The position numbers and the translations under genes were made by a program. The notes below the pieces were generated by a model. The model searched no databases and had not been told where the DNA came from. It saw only the letters and a program-made list of their open reading frames with translations. DNA of 64,000 nt from assembly GCA_015956445.1 (NCBI GenBank), contig WIUZ02000005.1, positions 1,860,001 through 1,924,000 of the forward strand, in the 5' to 3' direction. This DNA comes from Thelephora terrestris (Eukaryota > Basidiomycota > Agaricomycetes > Thelephorales > Thelephoraceae). This document shows, one piece after another, positions 1-11,683 of this stretch. How positions within the stretch are numbered: the stretch's first letter is position 1; each line of letters starts with the position of its first letter.

Positions 1-343
1 AGACCTATGTTACACATTACGGACTGCGAGGTTTCATCGGAGGCTCATCTCCTCTGCCAGTCGTGTTCTCCTACACTCCCATCGCAGAAGCGCCGACAGC
101 GATTGGCAACTCGCGAAGGATAATCCGAGAATAAGTAGCGCATGGAAAACAAATTCAAGGTGGAATGCCCAAGTGGGACCGAACTATAGCGGGAGCCCCG
201 ATACAGGGAAGCACGCTTAGCGTACGTTACAAGTGCGGAATAAAGGGAAAGCGAACGACAGCGACGGATGAACGATACAAATGTATAGAGGAACGCCTGA
301 AAGAGGGGTGGAGTAGAGGGGGATATCGTTACAGGTTTTCTTG
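1..343. other. Window edge downstream of CNOT9, no gene seen
   Basis: This stretch lies 3' of the CNOT9-like gene, which ends at 344 on the minus strand. Short open frames occur on both strands but none has a recognisable domain or a convincing exon structure. It probably holds the 3' UTR of that gene and the border of a gene outside the window. Confidence 0.5.
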
Positions 344-1880
344 TCAGTGGTTGGTCAGTTCGTTCAGATTGTTCAAGAGAGTGGTGAGGCATCTCTTTGT
401 GACCATATCGCCCTAGAAGATGTGAGACGAGAGATGTGAGAGAAAACATATGCAACAACTCACCTTGAGTAGTGCACTGAATGTATTATCTCTCAAGGGT
501 TCTGGTAAGCAGGCTCTCAACGCTTCACGGGCTCTGAAGAATTGGAGTTAGCTCTCTTTCCGTAAACAGTTAAAGACATCGTACCTCGGGTTATCACTCA
601 ACCTAAGGTAACACCTCACGACATGTTTCAACAACCTAACGGCCTGCGTCTCCACGAGTTGGTTCACCATGTTGCTCAACACGGTCCCCACAGCGTAGAA
701 CCTCTCGTAGGTGTGGCATATATACGTCAAGCCAGTCTCGTCCAACAGGATCTTCTGAACGATGAAGATGGCAACGGTTTTGGACAGCTCAGAGCCTGTT
801 TCCATGATCCGCAGACAGAGGGGAATGATCTCCGTCGAAAGAAGGAAGTGAATCACGGTCGAGTTGTCATTTTGCTGGAGATGGGTGTTTCAAGGTAAGT
901 GTGATGTGAGCGAGAAAGGACACCCCAAGAGCGGAAACAATGAATGGAATGATGACGCACTTTGACTAAAGCGCCGATGACGCCGAGAGACGTAAGCCTT
1001 AGGTACTCGAATGGTCTCGTTTTAGACGTCGTGTTGAGGAAAGGGTACAAAAATAGCGGGATGTGAGCTATATAGCCAAATTCCACGCCAAGTACAGAGC
1101 TGTTTAGCAAGTTTTAGTGCGAATGTGCCACGGAAAACGCACCGTTGAGGAATAGCTGCCTCGTCTCGGAATGAGAGGCAACACACTGCAATAGCGCAAG
1201 GGCGTTACAGACGCGGTTGGACACATGGGCGGTCAGGTTGGGGGGCGACAGCAAGGGGTAGACGGAAACGATCTCTTGAAGCAAAGCGGGCATGATTCCT
1301 GCCCAAAGACCCGCGATTTAACCTCCTGCCGAAGCCCAGCACCAGACATGTAATACGCACCGAAGGAATGCCATAAAACCATCGCAAGGTCGTCCCACTG
1401 TTCCCTCTTCTTACTCAACTCCAACAACGCAGTTTCCCTCGCATTTGGATCCATGAGATCAATGACCAGGGAGAACAATTTCCCCTCTTCATGACCAGGT
1501 CCTACGCCAGTGATACCTCCAACACCACCCGCATTCAAACCAACGGTTCCCATACCTCCAACTCCGACCGGTAAACCGAGACCTCCGCCCTGGAACGCGT
1601 TCATGTATTGGTTGGCTTGCTGATGAGAAAGATGCGCCGGGAGAGACGGTGAGTCTGAGTACGACAAATTAACGTTGACACCCCCTCCCGCTCCTCCGAC
1701 ACCACCACCTAGTCCTCCCCCAAGCCCGATTGTTCCGGCCCGCTGCTGGTGCTGTTGATAAACCTGAGGCAAAACGCCCATGTTGAGGTTGTACTGTTGT
1801 TGCTGAGCGGCCCCACCGCCACCGCTTCCACCTCCGCCCTGGAGGAACGAGACGGGTGATGGCGAGATGAGACCGGCCAT
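344..1880 (-). CDS. CAF40: CCR4-NOT complex subunit CNOT9/RCD1/CAF40
   Basis: Subunit of the cytoplasmic and nuclear CCR4-NOT deadenylase complex, where this armadillo-repeat protein docks RNA-binding partners. Six coding exons can be read on the minus strand: 1361-1880, 1143-1298, 961-1067, 585-874, 465-533 and 344-412. The first exon starts with [12 protein letters not shown] and carries a Gly- and Gln-rich, low-complexity N-terminus of about 130 residues, followed by the conserved block ending [16 protein letters not shown]. Later exons give the family hallmarks [58 protein letters not shown] and [20 protein letters not shown]. The last exon ends [17 protein letters not shown]. All inferred borders are GT..AG and keep frame. 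The ARM core is nearly invariant in eukaryotes, so the assignment is strong; the low-complexity N-terminus is as usual in fungi. Confidence 0.96.
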
Positions 1881-2424
1881 CGCGTCCGACGTTGAGGTCG
1901 AACTACGAGGCCGGTGTAGTCCGAGCGAAGATGATGTTCGAGAGATGGTGGAAAAAGGTGAACGGACACGCTAAACGAAGCGAGCCAGAGGGTAAGACGG
2001 GGTTTGGGTGAGGAAAGGAGGAGTTGGTAGATCGAGATCAGTCAAGCATTTGATATTGATCACCTCCCCCGTATCTAGATCTCGGCGTGCAAGCATACAA
2101 CTAACGACCCTTTGATATTCAATTGCAATGCGTTACTGTCCTTGAATGAAGTACCACTGTGTTCCCACGACTGGAACGCCTTGGGACACAACACCAAAAC
2201 AGCCACGAAAGTGATCTAGAAAAAGAAAAATAAGGAATAAATACAACCGTTCCTATCCATATCCATATGCACAGGTAAGCAGCAGATCAGCGCACAGGTT
2301 CGGATCCGAATGCTTGATTTACTCCCGTTGCAGAGATAAAACAAGCCGGATGAACATTTAGAGAGGGAAACCAGACCAGGGGACGCAGAAAGAAAAAAAG
2401 AGGAGGGAGGAAAGTTGAAGGAGA
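1881..2424. other. Intergenic: CNOT9 upstream region and MSC2 3' flank
   Basis: Both neighbours lie on the minus strand, so this gap holds the CNOT9 promoter and 5' UTR next to 1881 and the MSC2 3' UTR near 2424. A purine-rich run lies at about 2380-2415. No coding exon was recognised. Confidence 0.5.
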
Positions 2425-5400
2425 TCACAGCACAACCGCCTCCGGCTTCCCTTCTTCTACTTGAATCGTCAGTTCTTCCAATCCCTGTATTCGACTCCTC
2501 AGTATGTAGTCCACTCTTTCAACTACCCGATCCATATTCGCATAAGCTCGTTTTGTGGTTGAGTGAGGGCCATGTGGGTCGTACGATGAGGCTGAGAGAG
2601 CGAGCTGGAGGTGTATCGACCCAATCATGCTTGACGAATCCTTTGGCCAAAACCTGGGGTACGTGAACGAAGCGAGACCCTCAACCGTACCCAGCTGCAA
2701 AGGGGTAATTGATTATGAGCGAATTAGAGAAGTTAGAGAATAATGACCCACCTCTTTCAACGCAGACTCGATGGAGGTATCCTTTTCAGAAACGTCCAAC
2801 GCAAGAATCCTCCCGGTGTCAATAACCAGAGGCACGACACTCGCAGCAATGAGGATAGCGATGAACAATGAGGCGATTGGATCGAACCCCGTCCACCCGT
2901 AGAAACGAATGAGGATCGTTGAGATGATTACGCCCACAGACCCTAAAGTGTCCTATGACATATGCAGTGAGTACAACAAACATGTGTGATTGGTTTCGAG
3001 AGCCTACAGCCATGACATGGAGGAACACTCCTCGCATATTGTGACTATGTCCTTCATGTGAATCATGGGCATGTGAATGATCGTGCAGATTAGGGCTCTT
3101 CTCTGCATGGTGAAACTTATCATAGTGGTCATCTTGACCGAATTGATAACTTGGTGTTATTGGAGACGGGATCGAATCCTGCTCTGACTTCCCTAGAACT
3201 CGATCCATCACCGGGTTGCATGGACGATGATTCTGTGTAATGTCCTCTTCGGGAGGGGAAATATTTAACGGAGGTATATTTACGGGTCGTTTCCGTGATG
3301 GGGAGGTTGATCGCGAGTGTGGATGCTCGACCGTCAAGGCGGTTGATGTTGTCTGGCTCGTATTTGTATGAGAATGAGAATGCGAGCAATTTCCATCCAC
3401 ATGGGAGTGTTCGGGGGAATGAGAGTGAGAGCGTGAAGGAGGCTGAGGATTGGAGTGATCACGAGAGGCTGTTGCATGAAGATGGTTCCTCGAGGGGGAC
3501 GTTTGCACTGAAGGAGGAAGGGGGACGTGCGATTGCGAATGGAAATGTGATTGCGGATGAGAGTGGGAATGTCCGTCTAGGTGCGAGTGAGAGTGCGATT
3601 TTGGAGGTTGAGAATCAGAGCGCGAAGGGTTAGAATGCGAGTGCCCATGCCCGTGGTGATCGTGGTGATCATCGCCGATGGATCCGTTCTCCCTTTCGGG
3701 GGACTCGGGTGAAGGTGGTCCATGAGAATGCCCATGTCCGTGACCGTGACTATGGCTACCATGAGAGTGAGAATGTCCCTACAAGGCGGGATCAGCAAAC
3801 TTCAACGAATGAGAACATCATACCCACATGATGGTGGTGTCCTCCCATCGCGAACATGCCGAACAAGTTTACGCCCAACCCAAGGGAGCTGACAAGCAAC
3901 AACTGGTTGGTGTTCATTTCCGGGGGGTCGAGGCTGGAACGTAAAATCAACACCTGAGAGGTCAAGAATAAGGGGAGGCAACACGAACATTCGTTGAATG
4001 GCCTCAAAGACGATAAATATCGAGATCAGGATGAGGAAAATCCCGTTCGCAAACCCAGAGAGAGTCTCTATCCTCCCGTATCCATATGTGAACCGTTCGT
4101 TAGCGGGCCAAGTTGCCATCACCGACGCTATCAGTCCAACGGCAATGGCCATACAGTCGAACGCCATATGGATCGCTGGCCGTGTGTTTGTCAGCAGTCC
4201 AAAAAATGGCAATCAATGATGCGCACCGTCCGATATCAACCCAAGGCTGTTCGTCCAAACACCGTACAACATCTGGACAATCATGAACCACATGTTTAAA
4301 ATCAGGAAGTAGAATATCTTGCGTGACTCTGGATTTGCGAGGATAGCTTTCAGGTACGACCTAAGAAGGCTCCCAGTCGAATTTCTCGTGAGCGATGCCT
4401 TTTCTTGGGTATGTTTCGGGTCAAGTGCTGCCGAATGGGCCTCTGCATGAGCATTTGAATATCCACCCACAGAGAACACCCACCTATGTAGAGGAGAATT
4501 CCAAACAGGGGGTCCACCCACGTTGGATGTTCAGCGAAAGCCAGGAATCCAAACAGCACAGTAAACACGGAAAGTGTCAGGAACGATAGAGGATAGACTT
4601 GTGAAGGAGAGGGGAGAGCCTTCAACGCATTATTGGCAGTGGGAGTGAAACATGTCAACGAAGCGGCCAGCAATGGGATAACGACAAGGGATGATATAGG
4701 TAGTGACGGAGTCTCAACCTTCTCGAGCTGAACAGCAGTAGATTAGATTTGCAAGATATCGTCCGTCAAAACTTGGCTACTTACCATGAACATTCGAAAC
4801 ACATACAATGGCACAGCAAGGAAGCAGGACCCAAGCGCACTAGCGGCCGTGATCATTTGCGGCGTGACTGATGGTGGGAAGACACTTTGCGTTTGTTCGA
4901 AAGCCACAGAAGCAAGCCCATGAAACGCAAGGGCAGTATAACCAGGCAAAACTGTCCCAAGATTCGCATACGAATAGTTGGCATCCGATGCGAGGGACAG
5001 CAACAGCGCCACCACAATGAAGAAAGAATTCCTTGCCTAAAATGATCATTGTGAGCGGTTGATCGTGCACAAATATCACAAATTCGAACTTACTGAAGAT
5101 CTGCCTGTCAGAACTTTTGGCCAGACAGTAGAATACTGAGTCAATATGATCACCCTGCAGCGAAGAACACAAGGCGCAATCAGGATCATCCCGCAATGTC
5201 AAAAGATGGAATAGTGTCGCACCTCACAGGTGATAGGATGCCCAAGGTAGCAAGTAACGATGCGTGCTGCAAAAGCACAAAGAGTGAGGCCATCCCCATA
5301 ACAGACCACTACATTCGGAAGTTGGAGTGAGAATGAGTCCGCGAATACTGGAAAGGACGGAGAGACTGCACCTCGACGGCCCTACTTGCGAACAGCTTCC

Positions 5401-5811
5401 CATACTTCACTTCCCAAGCGACGAACCCCAGCCCTCCAAGGGCAAGTACCCTGATCAATAGCCACGGAACACCGGCATCCAAACTGAGCACCCACTCTTT
5501 CCCGGCATACAACCCGACGGCATGAAACGAATGAGCGACCAGCAGCTGCGGTAACACCTTGTTCGTCAGCCTACGGGATCACCGAGCCAACGGAAACCGA
5601 AGTCAACGGGTACAGAGGCGAGGTGGGCTCAAGTCAGTGCCAGATCACAAGCCGAATGAAGCGGAACGGATACGTACGACCTGGATAAGACTCTGATTGG
5701 GTTCAAGGTCACTTTCTGTCTCGTCCGAGAATCTGTTTCCTCCATAACGCCACGTGACGAGAGTCCGAACTTCGACGGAAGATGCAGTGGCGGAAGGGGA
5801 GGATGGGTCAC
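2425..5811 (-). CDS. MSC2: MSC2/ZnT5-like zinc transporter (cation diffusion facilitator)
   Basis: Cation diffusion facilitator that in fungi moves Zn2+ into the ER/secretory pathway, usually with Zrg17. It is a multi-exon minus-strand gene. The first exon starts MTHPPLPPLHLPS (ATG at 5811), followed by several N-terminal membrane segments (for example LIRVLALGGLGFVAWEV and ASLFVLLQHASLLATLGIL) that typify the long MSC2/ZnT5 branch. The CDF core includes FYFLILNMWFMIVQMLYGVWTNSLGLISDGAH, running into HMAFD, an HxxxD metal site in TM2. A second HxxxD (HVMAD, spliced across the intron at about 2953-3007) is followed by TLGSVGVIISTILIRFYGW. Between TM4 and TM5 lies an unusually long loop packed with HSH/HGH/HDH motifs. 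The C-terminal cytoplasmic domain ends KPEAVVL. Family assignment is firm; the exact N-terminal exons are less certain. Confidence 0.92.
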
Positions 5812-6680
5812 GAGTCAAACCATAATTACATCGTCGACACCGTTGATCGCGTCTGCCGCCACAGCCTCGTTCCAATCACCCGCCACCAAAATTCCACAGT
5901 CCTCGCACTTAATTCTTGATACAGAACACGGCAGAGGAACAAGCCATAGCTAGAACAGCAACGAATACAGAGATCTAGCGTCACGCAGTTATATGGGCGT
6001 CGAAAAGGCGCAACACAGCGCGCAAAGCGGGAAGATCTCCCGTCGAAACTGAGGGGCCTATCGGGACCTATTCGCATTTATCTCCTCGTCGTGACATCCT
6101 CACTCAAATACTATCGGGGTCAGCGGTGCGGGTGGGCATACTGGGTATGTAATAGCACGGCGGTGCGATGGTGGCATTGGATCGGTCGCGCGTGCGGGAA
6201 CTGGCACTCACCAAGACCGGTCTTGCCGACACTTTTCAGCTGCACTTCAAGGCCTCCCTTTCCGAGCGGCATGACGCGGTCTGCCTGAATGTACTGACCA
6301 CTATCCGTTGATGGTCTCCTATTCCTTGGTTTGGGGAACAACTGGTTTCCAGCTCATTCGCCGTCTCGGCACTGAGGAAGTGTTTTACCTACTGCAATGC
6401 AGATGCTGCCAGCACCCTTGGATCACCAATGTTGCTGTACGGGCCCGCCTCGCACCGCCCAAGTTTGTTGCCGCTTCCCATGAAGGTGTTTTTTCTCCGT
6501 AATGCAAATCAGGCATTCATTACGGACTTCCAGTGGGGCTCGAATTCCGAAACGCTATAAAGGCCTTCAGTTGCAGATTCTGAGTCCCTCAACCGCTGTG
6601 CGACCAATCCTTCCCCTTCACGTCTTCTCTCGGCCCGGTGCCACGTTCCTTTGCATTCTTACCCTAATTTCACGAACGTC
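5812..6680. other. Divergent intergenic region between MSC2 and the RNase gene
   Basis: This holds the MSC2 upstream region (minus) and the RNase promoter (plus). Around 6100-6340 the minus strand shows a short open frame with a good donor (GTGAGT near 6211) and acceptor (TACCCAG near 6146), which could be a small gene or a relic, but the product matches nothing I recognise. The plus strand of the same stretch carries a 47-codon frame starting near 6168. Neither is supported enough to call. Confidence 0.4.
6556..6561 (+). promoter_or_regulatory. Candidate TATA box of the RNase gene
   Basis: TATAAA in the context CGCTATAAAGGCC lies about 120 bp upstream of the RNase start codon at 6681, a reasonable distance for a fungal gene with a short leader. 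The call rests on motif and position only. Confidence 0.4.
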
Positions 6681-7219
6681 ATGCAATTCAAACTCATCGC
6701 ACTTTTAACCCTTGCCGTTGCTTCCGTCAATGGCGCCGCGGTATTCAAACGTTTCAGTGGTGTGTATACACCCTTTTGCGGTTTCTGTGGCTCTAATAGA
6801 CAATTTTTAGGGACCTGCGACTGTGCTGGCACGATCTACAGTAACGCGGCAATATCCCAAGCCGTCCAGCAGTCGCGAGGGAGGACCTTCGGCCGGTATG
6901 TTGCTGACCTTGACACATTGCTTGGTTTCTCATCTCCATCCCAGCCGCAAATACCCTCATCGATTCAATAACCGGGAAAACTTGTCGTCCTCGGTTGCGG
7001 GGTGCACTGCGGGAACGTTGGAAGAGTTCCCTATCCTCTCAGGGAAACTTTTCAACGGAAGCCCCGATTACCCTGGTCCTGACCGCGTCATATTCAGGTG
7101 CGTGCCCTTCATTTCCTTTTACAGTGACTCACTGATTTTTTGTCAGCTCTTCCGCTGCCAGCTGCGGTTGCATCACGCACTCCGGAGCTTCTGGAAATGG
7201 GTTCAACCTATGCACATGA
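6681..7219 (+). CDS. Secreted guanyl-specific ribonuclease (T1/F1 family)
   Basis: Extracellular endoribonuclease that cleaves single-stranded RNA after guanosine. Four exons separated by GT..AG introns give a protein of about 130 residues. The N-terminus MQFKLIALLTLAVASVNGA is a clear signal peptide, with KR after it as a possible propeptide cleavage site. The catalytic set of RNase T1 is complete: Tyr and His in KYPHRFNN (T1 Tyr38/His40), Glu in EEFPI (Glu58), Arg in PDRVIF (Arg77) and His in ITHSGASGNGF (His92). Cysteine placement (TCDC, AGCTAG, SCGC, LCT) suggests disulfides, as expected for a secreted enzyme. The mature domain is of ordinary T1/F1 length, and the long basic loops of the larger ribotoxin branch of this fold are absent, so a digestive or nutritional RNase is the plainer reading. 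Neighbours give no functional link. Confidence 0.93.
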
Positions 7220-7677
7220 GTTGATTGGATAATCTCAGGGTAAAATGTATCAGGATAGCCTCCCTGACGTGCGGATGGATTCAAGTTCGTTACGTGTTCT
7301 GGACTCTTTGCGTGACAAATGCGACTGTGAATCAGGATTCCCGTGTAGAGGCTACTTGCGGGTTTGTCATGAGTTTGGGGCGCGGTAGGAAAACCGCACA
7401 CCCTGTGCGGCTTGGTTATGCCCTCAACGTCAATTTCGCTCCCCTTGACCACGGTGCTTTGCTCGGCGTATAAGTTCATCTGATGCGAACGCTGATTGGC
7501 TGAGCGAGATGGTGCTCAATTGCTCCCAGTTTAACACGTGATGAGAATTTCCCTCTCAGTCACCTGATCGAACCCACACCTTACCCAAATTCGGTGGACA
7601 TGGATTAGGCTCTTCCTCCAGACTTCCTCCTAGCGGTTGTCATCCCTCTCGAACACATCTCCTCCTATCGGTAGACC
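7220..7677. other. Intergenic, no gene seen
   Basis: The gap between the RNase stop and the next start holds the 3' flank of the former and the promoter of the latter. Overlapping short frames on both strands show no domain or consistent splice structure. Confidence 0.45.
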
Positions 7678-8493
7678 ATGCAGCCTCACAAAAATACCCC
7701 GAAGAAAGCTAATTCGAATCATCAACGCAAACACAAACCGCGGCGCCAGCCACACAAGGAAACGGTTGCGGTTAATTCGCCCGCTGTCAACGCCCAAGCT
7801 GAAGGATGGGGATCCTCTGCTAACCCGTGGCCAGACACTATTGGTGAGTGATTATCGGAGGGTTCATGTTCCTTGACGTCGCTCTTACGTATTCTCGGTG
7901 ATACTATCAGATGAGTCCGATGTCAGTAAAGAGATTATCTCTGCGTGGCGCCAGAATGTTTATGCGGTGGCGAACGGGGGTGAGTTGCAGAAGATGGAAG
8001 ACTTGTACAACCGTCTCGATAGGGAGCGTGAGAAGTGGAATGAGCGGCTGAACAATCCACTCACGTGGGGATGGGGAGGTGGAGAGCCGGACAAGCTGAA
8101 CGATTGGGCAAAGGAGACGAAAGAGGTTACGGGATGGGGTGATCAACAACCCGACGACCTCAACAACTGGACTAACGATGCTGCCTACGAACCTTGTCAA
8201 GCCTGGGGAGGACACCAACAAGCTAACAGCGACAATACCCCGGACGGCCCATCTAATCCCCTGAACGCCGAACAAGCGCCTCCCCCTCTTCCTCAGCTAG
8301 TTTTCAGCCACGCGAGCAAGTTGAACGCAGATGGCCGGCAACGAAGTTACGAATTCACTCAGGTGAGTTGTTGAGGCTTCTCGATCGATCAATCTCCCTG
8401 ATCTGACCCTTTTGCGTCCAGCTGCCCACGGAAGCCAAGGCTGAAAGGATCAGAGAAGTTGCATACCAGCTCAGGGCAGTCAAAAAGCACTAA
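7678..8493 (+). CDS. Small GW/WG-motif protein, function unknown
   Basis: Three exons (7678-7843, 7911-8362, 8422-8493) joined by standard GT..AG introns encode 229 residues. The N-terminus is basic and Lys/Asn/His-rich (MQPHKNTPKKANSNHQRKHK). A middle acidic, helical-looking part (MEDLYNRLDREREKWNERL) is followed by repeated Trp-Gly motifs: EGWGSSANPW, TWGWGGGEPDKLNDW, TGWGDQQPDDLNNW and QAWGGHQQ. Two of these form a near-repeat GWG-x3-PD-x-LN-x-W. The tail ends AERIREVAYQLRAVKKH. I recognise no catalytic domain. GW/WG repeats in disordered proteins are known Argonaute-binding (AGO-hook) elements, so an RNA-silencing link is possible, but this is inference from motif only. Start chosen as the first ATG that keeps the GWG frame. 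Confidence 0.75.
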
Positions 8494-8767
8494 CCATACA
8501 CCGCGTCGGTTCACTCTACCCCCAATTCCCACAAATGCACCGCATCCTTCAATTGTACTTTTAGCACACGCAGCTACTATGCTTCAGATCAGGGCTTGGC
8601 TATAATCGACGGCGGAAAGGTCCAGCCGTCTTGTACAAACTAGTGGAATAGATATCCAGGGTATTGTATCAGTCGTTGGGGGTGAAGGGTGTCCCAGGGA
8701 AGGCACGGATGGCATTGGAGATCAAAGGCACATTGTCAATATTCTCCGGCCGGGGATGATGGACGAT

Positions 8768-10399
8768 TCACCGCCCAAACTCTACGTCTTCTACGAATTG
8801 AAGTAACTTGTCCTTCGTCACCTTGGGGGCTTTTGTGCGAAGGGTAATCCTCTGCAAGGGTAAACCAGCCTCAGTCCGAGCCTTCAGTACTGGTACAAGC
8901 ACTTCGTGTGGGATTTTGTTGTCGTGGATCTCGAGGGTTTTAAGCACCGGGAAAGGGTATTTGCCATCCTCAGTGGTATGAGAGAGCAGAGGGAGAAAAC
9001 TAACGGTGCCTTCCAATACGAGATTACCGACGTTCTTTAAACTGAGCATCGTGGGATAAGACCGATCGCTTGTCATTTGTTCTCCGATCCTCCCTCCAAT
9101 TACGAAACGCCGGACGGTGTCCAAGGGGCACCCTGCGATAATGTTGAAGAATTCCTTGAGGGGAAAGGGGTGGTCTTTGCCGCAATGTACCAGCTCGAGA
9201 CGAGTTTCTCCGTTCATCTTGAAGCGTACGGTGTACATAACGTACACCCTCGAGCGCGAGAATATCAGTTCGTCTGATCCTGCAATGAATGTGGACAGCG
9301 TCTGTACGATCGAGCGCATGAGGTCGTGAGGGAAAGCACCCCCCCGTATCTCTATCCGAGACACAACGCCTGCAGGGGGGAGGGTAATTGATGCGAGAAC
9401 GATCGCAAGTGTGGGGCTGCAACAGAGGGATAAGTTCTGGAGGGAAGGTAGGGTGATGCGACGATGTAGAACTATGGGGTCCACCCTGGGCGTATGAAGT
9501 TTGAGGTCGATGTCTGTTAGTGATAGTGAAGATTGCAAGAGATCGAACAAGTGATCTAGTAGCTTCAGAGGGAAATCTATGTCCCGGGACTCGACAGAGA
9601 TGGTGGTAAGGTTGGGGAATGTGGCACGTGGTCCGATAGGAATGGAAGGGCCAAGTATGTTGAAGGTGAAGTGGCGAAGATTAGGTGCACGAGAGAACAT
9701 CGTGGGTTCGAAAGCTGTGGGGTCGACCGAAGTGTCGGCAAGGATCCACAAATCTGTCAGGGCAGGGAGGGCGGAGACCGAGAAGGGTTGCAGAAACTTG
9801 TTCCACTGGCCCGAACATGTCGTCTCGAAGGATAAGGATCTGATTCGATGCGAGCGATCCAGAAGTTGTTGTTGAATGCACTCGGTAGTAGTCATCGTTT
9901 CTAGGGTCACATCCAAAGGTGATTCACCAGAGCGTTTGAGGTAAAGGTGCATGAGCGATGTGGACATTTCAGTGGAGTCCATGATGCCCCAGAGAGCGGG
10001 GGAAGATAAGAAGACAGATCGCCAAAGACGGCACACGTGGGACGCATTTAGGACGCTCTTGGGAGCCTCTGGATCGAAGTAGGTCGGGATGAGAAGGAGA
10101 ACGTCCTGGGGGAGTCGGTTTATTGCCGATATCACCACGTTCTTCGTCGAGCGGACAGTCAACAGGGCGGATTGCAGTTGGTCTTCGATGGCGCAGAGCT
10201 TTCGGTCATTCGGGGTTAGCACGCGAAATGCGGAGATTGTGCCAGGGAACGGACCTCATCTTTTGTGGGTAGGCTATGCAGAGCGTTGGATCACGTACGC
10301 TGTGGCGATGGGCTGTATTGTTACTTACCAAGAAGATGCGGAGAGGGCGCTCAGATCACGATTGAGGCCCTTGAGGGTTTGCAAGATCCCATTGTCCAT
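8768..10399 (-). CDS. F-box protein with leucine-rich-like C-terminus
   Basis: Probable substrate adaptor of an SCF ubiquitin ligase, from the large F-box families typical of mushrooms. Exon 1 starts at 10399 with MDNGILQTLKGLNRDLSALSA. A short second exon (PTKDE) follows, and the long third exon begins LCAIEDQLQ. The inferred intron before it has an excellent branch site (GTGCTAAC). The F-box is visible as INRLPQDVLLLIPTYF followed by NASHVCRLWRSVFLSSPALWGIM. The remaining 350 or so residues are rich in hydrophobic strand-loop segments (LTDLWILA, LPSLQNLSLCCSP, FPVLKTLEIHDNKIP), as in the LRR-like tails of this family. The apparent 484-codon frame uses a non-ATG start that lies inside the intron, so the spliced start is preferred. 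Partner and substrate are unknown. Confidence 0.85.
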
Positions 10400-10573
10400 T
10401 GGAGGCGTTGTGGGAGGTTCAGTGCGGAGTTGGTTTACATAAAATTAGAAAGCAGCTGCGGACGTGGACAGGTCAGGTGCTGTACGGTGCTCACTGCCGC
10501 CCATGACACAACCGGTGCGCGAATGGGGTATAGAGCGCCGGGTCGCCCGGGTGCACCGCCCCACACACCCTCT

Positions 10574-10579
10574 TATAAA
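10574..10579 (+). promoter_or_regulatory. Candidate TATA box of the WW-domain gene
   Basis: TATAAA lies 52-57 bp before the ATG at 10631, in the 231-bp gap shared with the divergent F-box gene. Position and motif are the only support. Confidence 0.42.
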
Positions 10580-10630
10580 TCGGACTGCGACCGCTGCTCT
10601 TACCCCACCACAACTCTCGTTCACTCTACC

Positions 10631-11488
10631 ATGCAAACTGACCGATACCCTCTTCCTTTCGGTTGGATCAAAGAATTTGATCAGGCTTCAGGCCGTTCAT
10701 TCTACGTACGTTCGTTCTTCGTTGCCGTACGCCTTATCGGATACTGATCTCCATGCCTAACAACAGGTCGATACCAAGGCTACCCCACCTCGAAGCATCT
10801 GGACTCATCCATACGAGGATGATGAATATCTAAAGGCTCACCCAGATGTCCGAGAGAAGCTCAGCACTGGTCGCTTCGGGGGCTCAGACTCCAATCTTCT
10901 CCCACCTTCCTTTGAGGAAAGCCAACGACGTCATTCCTTTGGTGGAGGCAGAGCATCTTCTTCGAGCCAGTCTCAAGCCACCAACATGCCAGTACCCAGC
11001 TCAAGTAAACAGCGGGGGCCAATAGGGTCGCTCAAAGACCATCTTTTTGGTACTAAAGAAGAACGCAAGGCGGAGAAGTTGAGGAAGAAAGAACAGGTGA
11101 TTTGCACTCCACTCGAACAACTGCGGTCTGATTCTAACCATTCGCGCAGGATCGTGCTTTCAAGGAAGCGCAGCGAGAACGTATCCAGCAGATGAACGCG
11201 GCCCGCCAACAGTATTACGCTAACCAGCCTCAGTATGGTTATGACCGGTTCAACGGATATGACTCCAGGTATTGTGACCCTAGGCTTGGGGGTGGCTCAT
11301 ACTACGGAGGTGGAGGCTTCGGATCAAACACACGAAGAGGCGGTGGTGGGGGTCTAGCCCTCCCACTACTTGGTGGGCTCGCTGGTGGGCTGTTGTTGGG
11401 TGACCTGCTCGACGATGGCTTCGGGGGCGGTGGCGGTGGCTTTGGGGGCGGTGGCTTTGATGGCGGTTTTGACGGCGGCTTCTTCTAA
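10631..11488 (+). CDS. WW-domain protein with Gly-rich C-terminus
   Basis: Three exons (10631-10705, 10767-11096, 11150-11488) encode 247 residues. The N-terminal WW domain (about residues 6-40) reads LPFGWIKEFDQASGRSFYVDT and continues to IWTHP, with both signature Trp and the terminal Pro. WW domains bind Pro-rich ligands. A Ser/Gln linker follows, then a charged helix (KEERKAEKLRKKEQDRAFKEAQRERIQQMN). The C-terminus holds a Tyr-rich stretch, a short hydrophobic run (LALPLLGGLAGGLLLGDLL) and GGGGFGGGG repeats. The hydrophobic run could be a membrane-associating segment, but it is glycine-rich and may be flexible. Proteins of this plan occur in fungi without a settled function. It shares a short divergent promoter region with the F-box gene. 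Confidence 0.85.
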
Positions 11489-11683
11489 ACTCCTGATATC
11501 CTTTCGTTCATGCGGACTCCTTCTCTCTTGTCGTGACTGTGTAGCATAGGCCCTTGCCGTATTGTATGCCCCCATGGATTTGTATTCCTATCTCATGATA
11601 AGTAATACACGTGCACTTTTTCTTGTATATGACGCGTCGATCTCAACCTTGATTGCCTCGCCTCATCTTCAGTTGACCCGGAG

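Noticed and set aside
6100-6340. Small minus-strand gene with one intron
   Set aside because: A plausible donor and acceptor exist, but the product (DRVMPLGKGGLEVQLKSVGKTGL..) matches nothing known, no start codon fits well, and the opposite strand is also open.
6681-7219. Ribotoxin (alpha-sarcin type) assignment for the secreted RNase
   Set aside because: Length and motifs fit the short T1/F1 branch; the extended basic loops of ribotoxins are absent.
8768-10222. Unspliced 484-codon start for the F-box gene
   Set aside because: The frame opens with a GTG that lies within a clear intron (branch site GTGCTAAC); splicing to an upstream ATG exon fits better.
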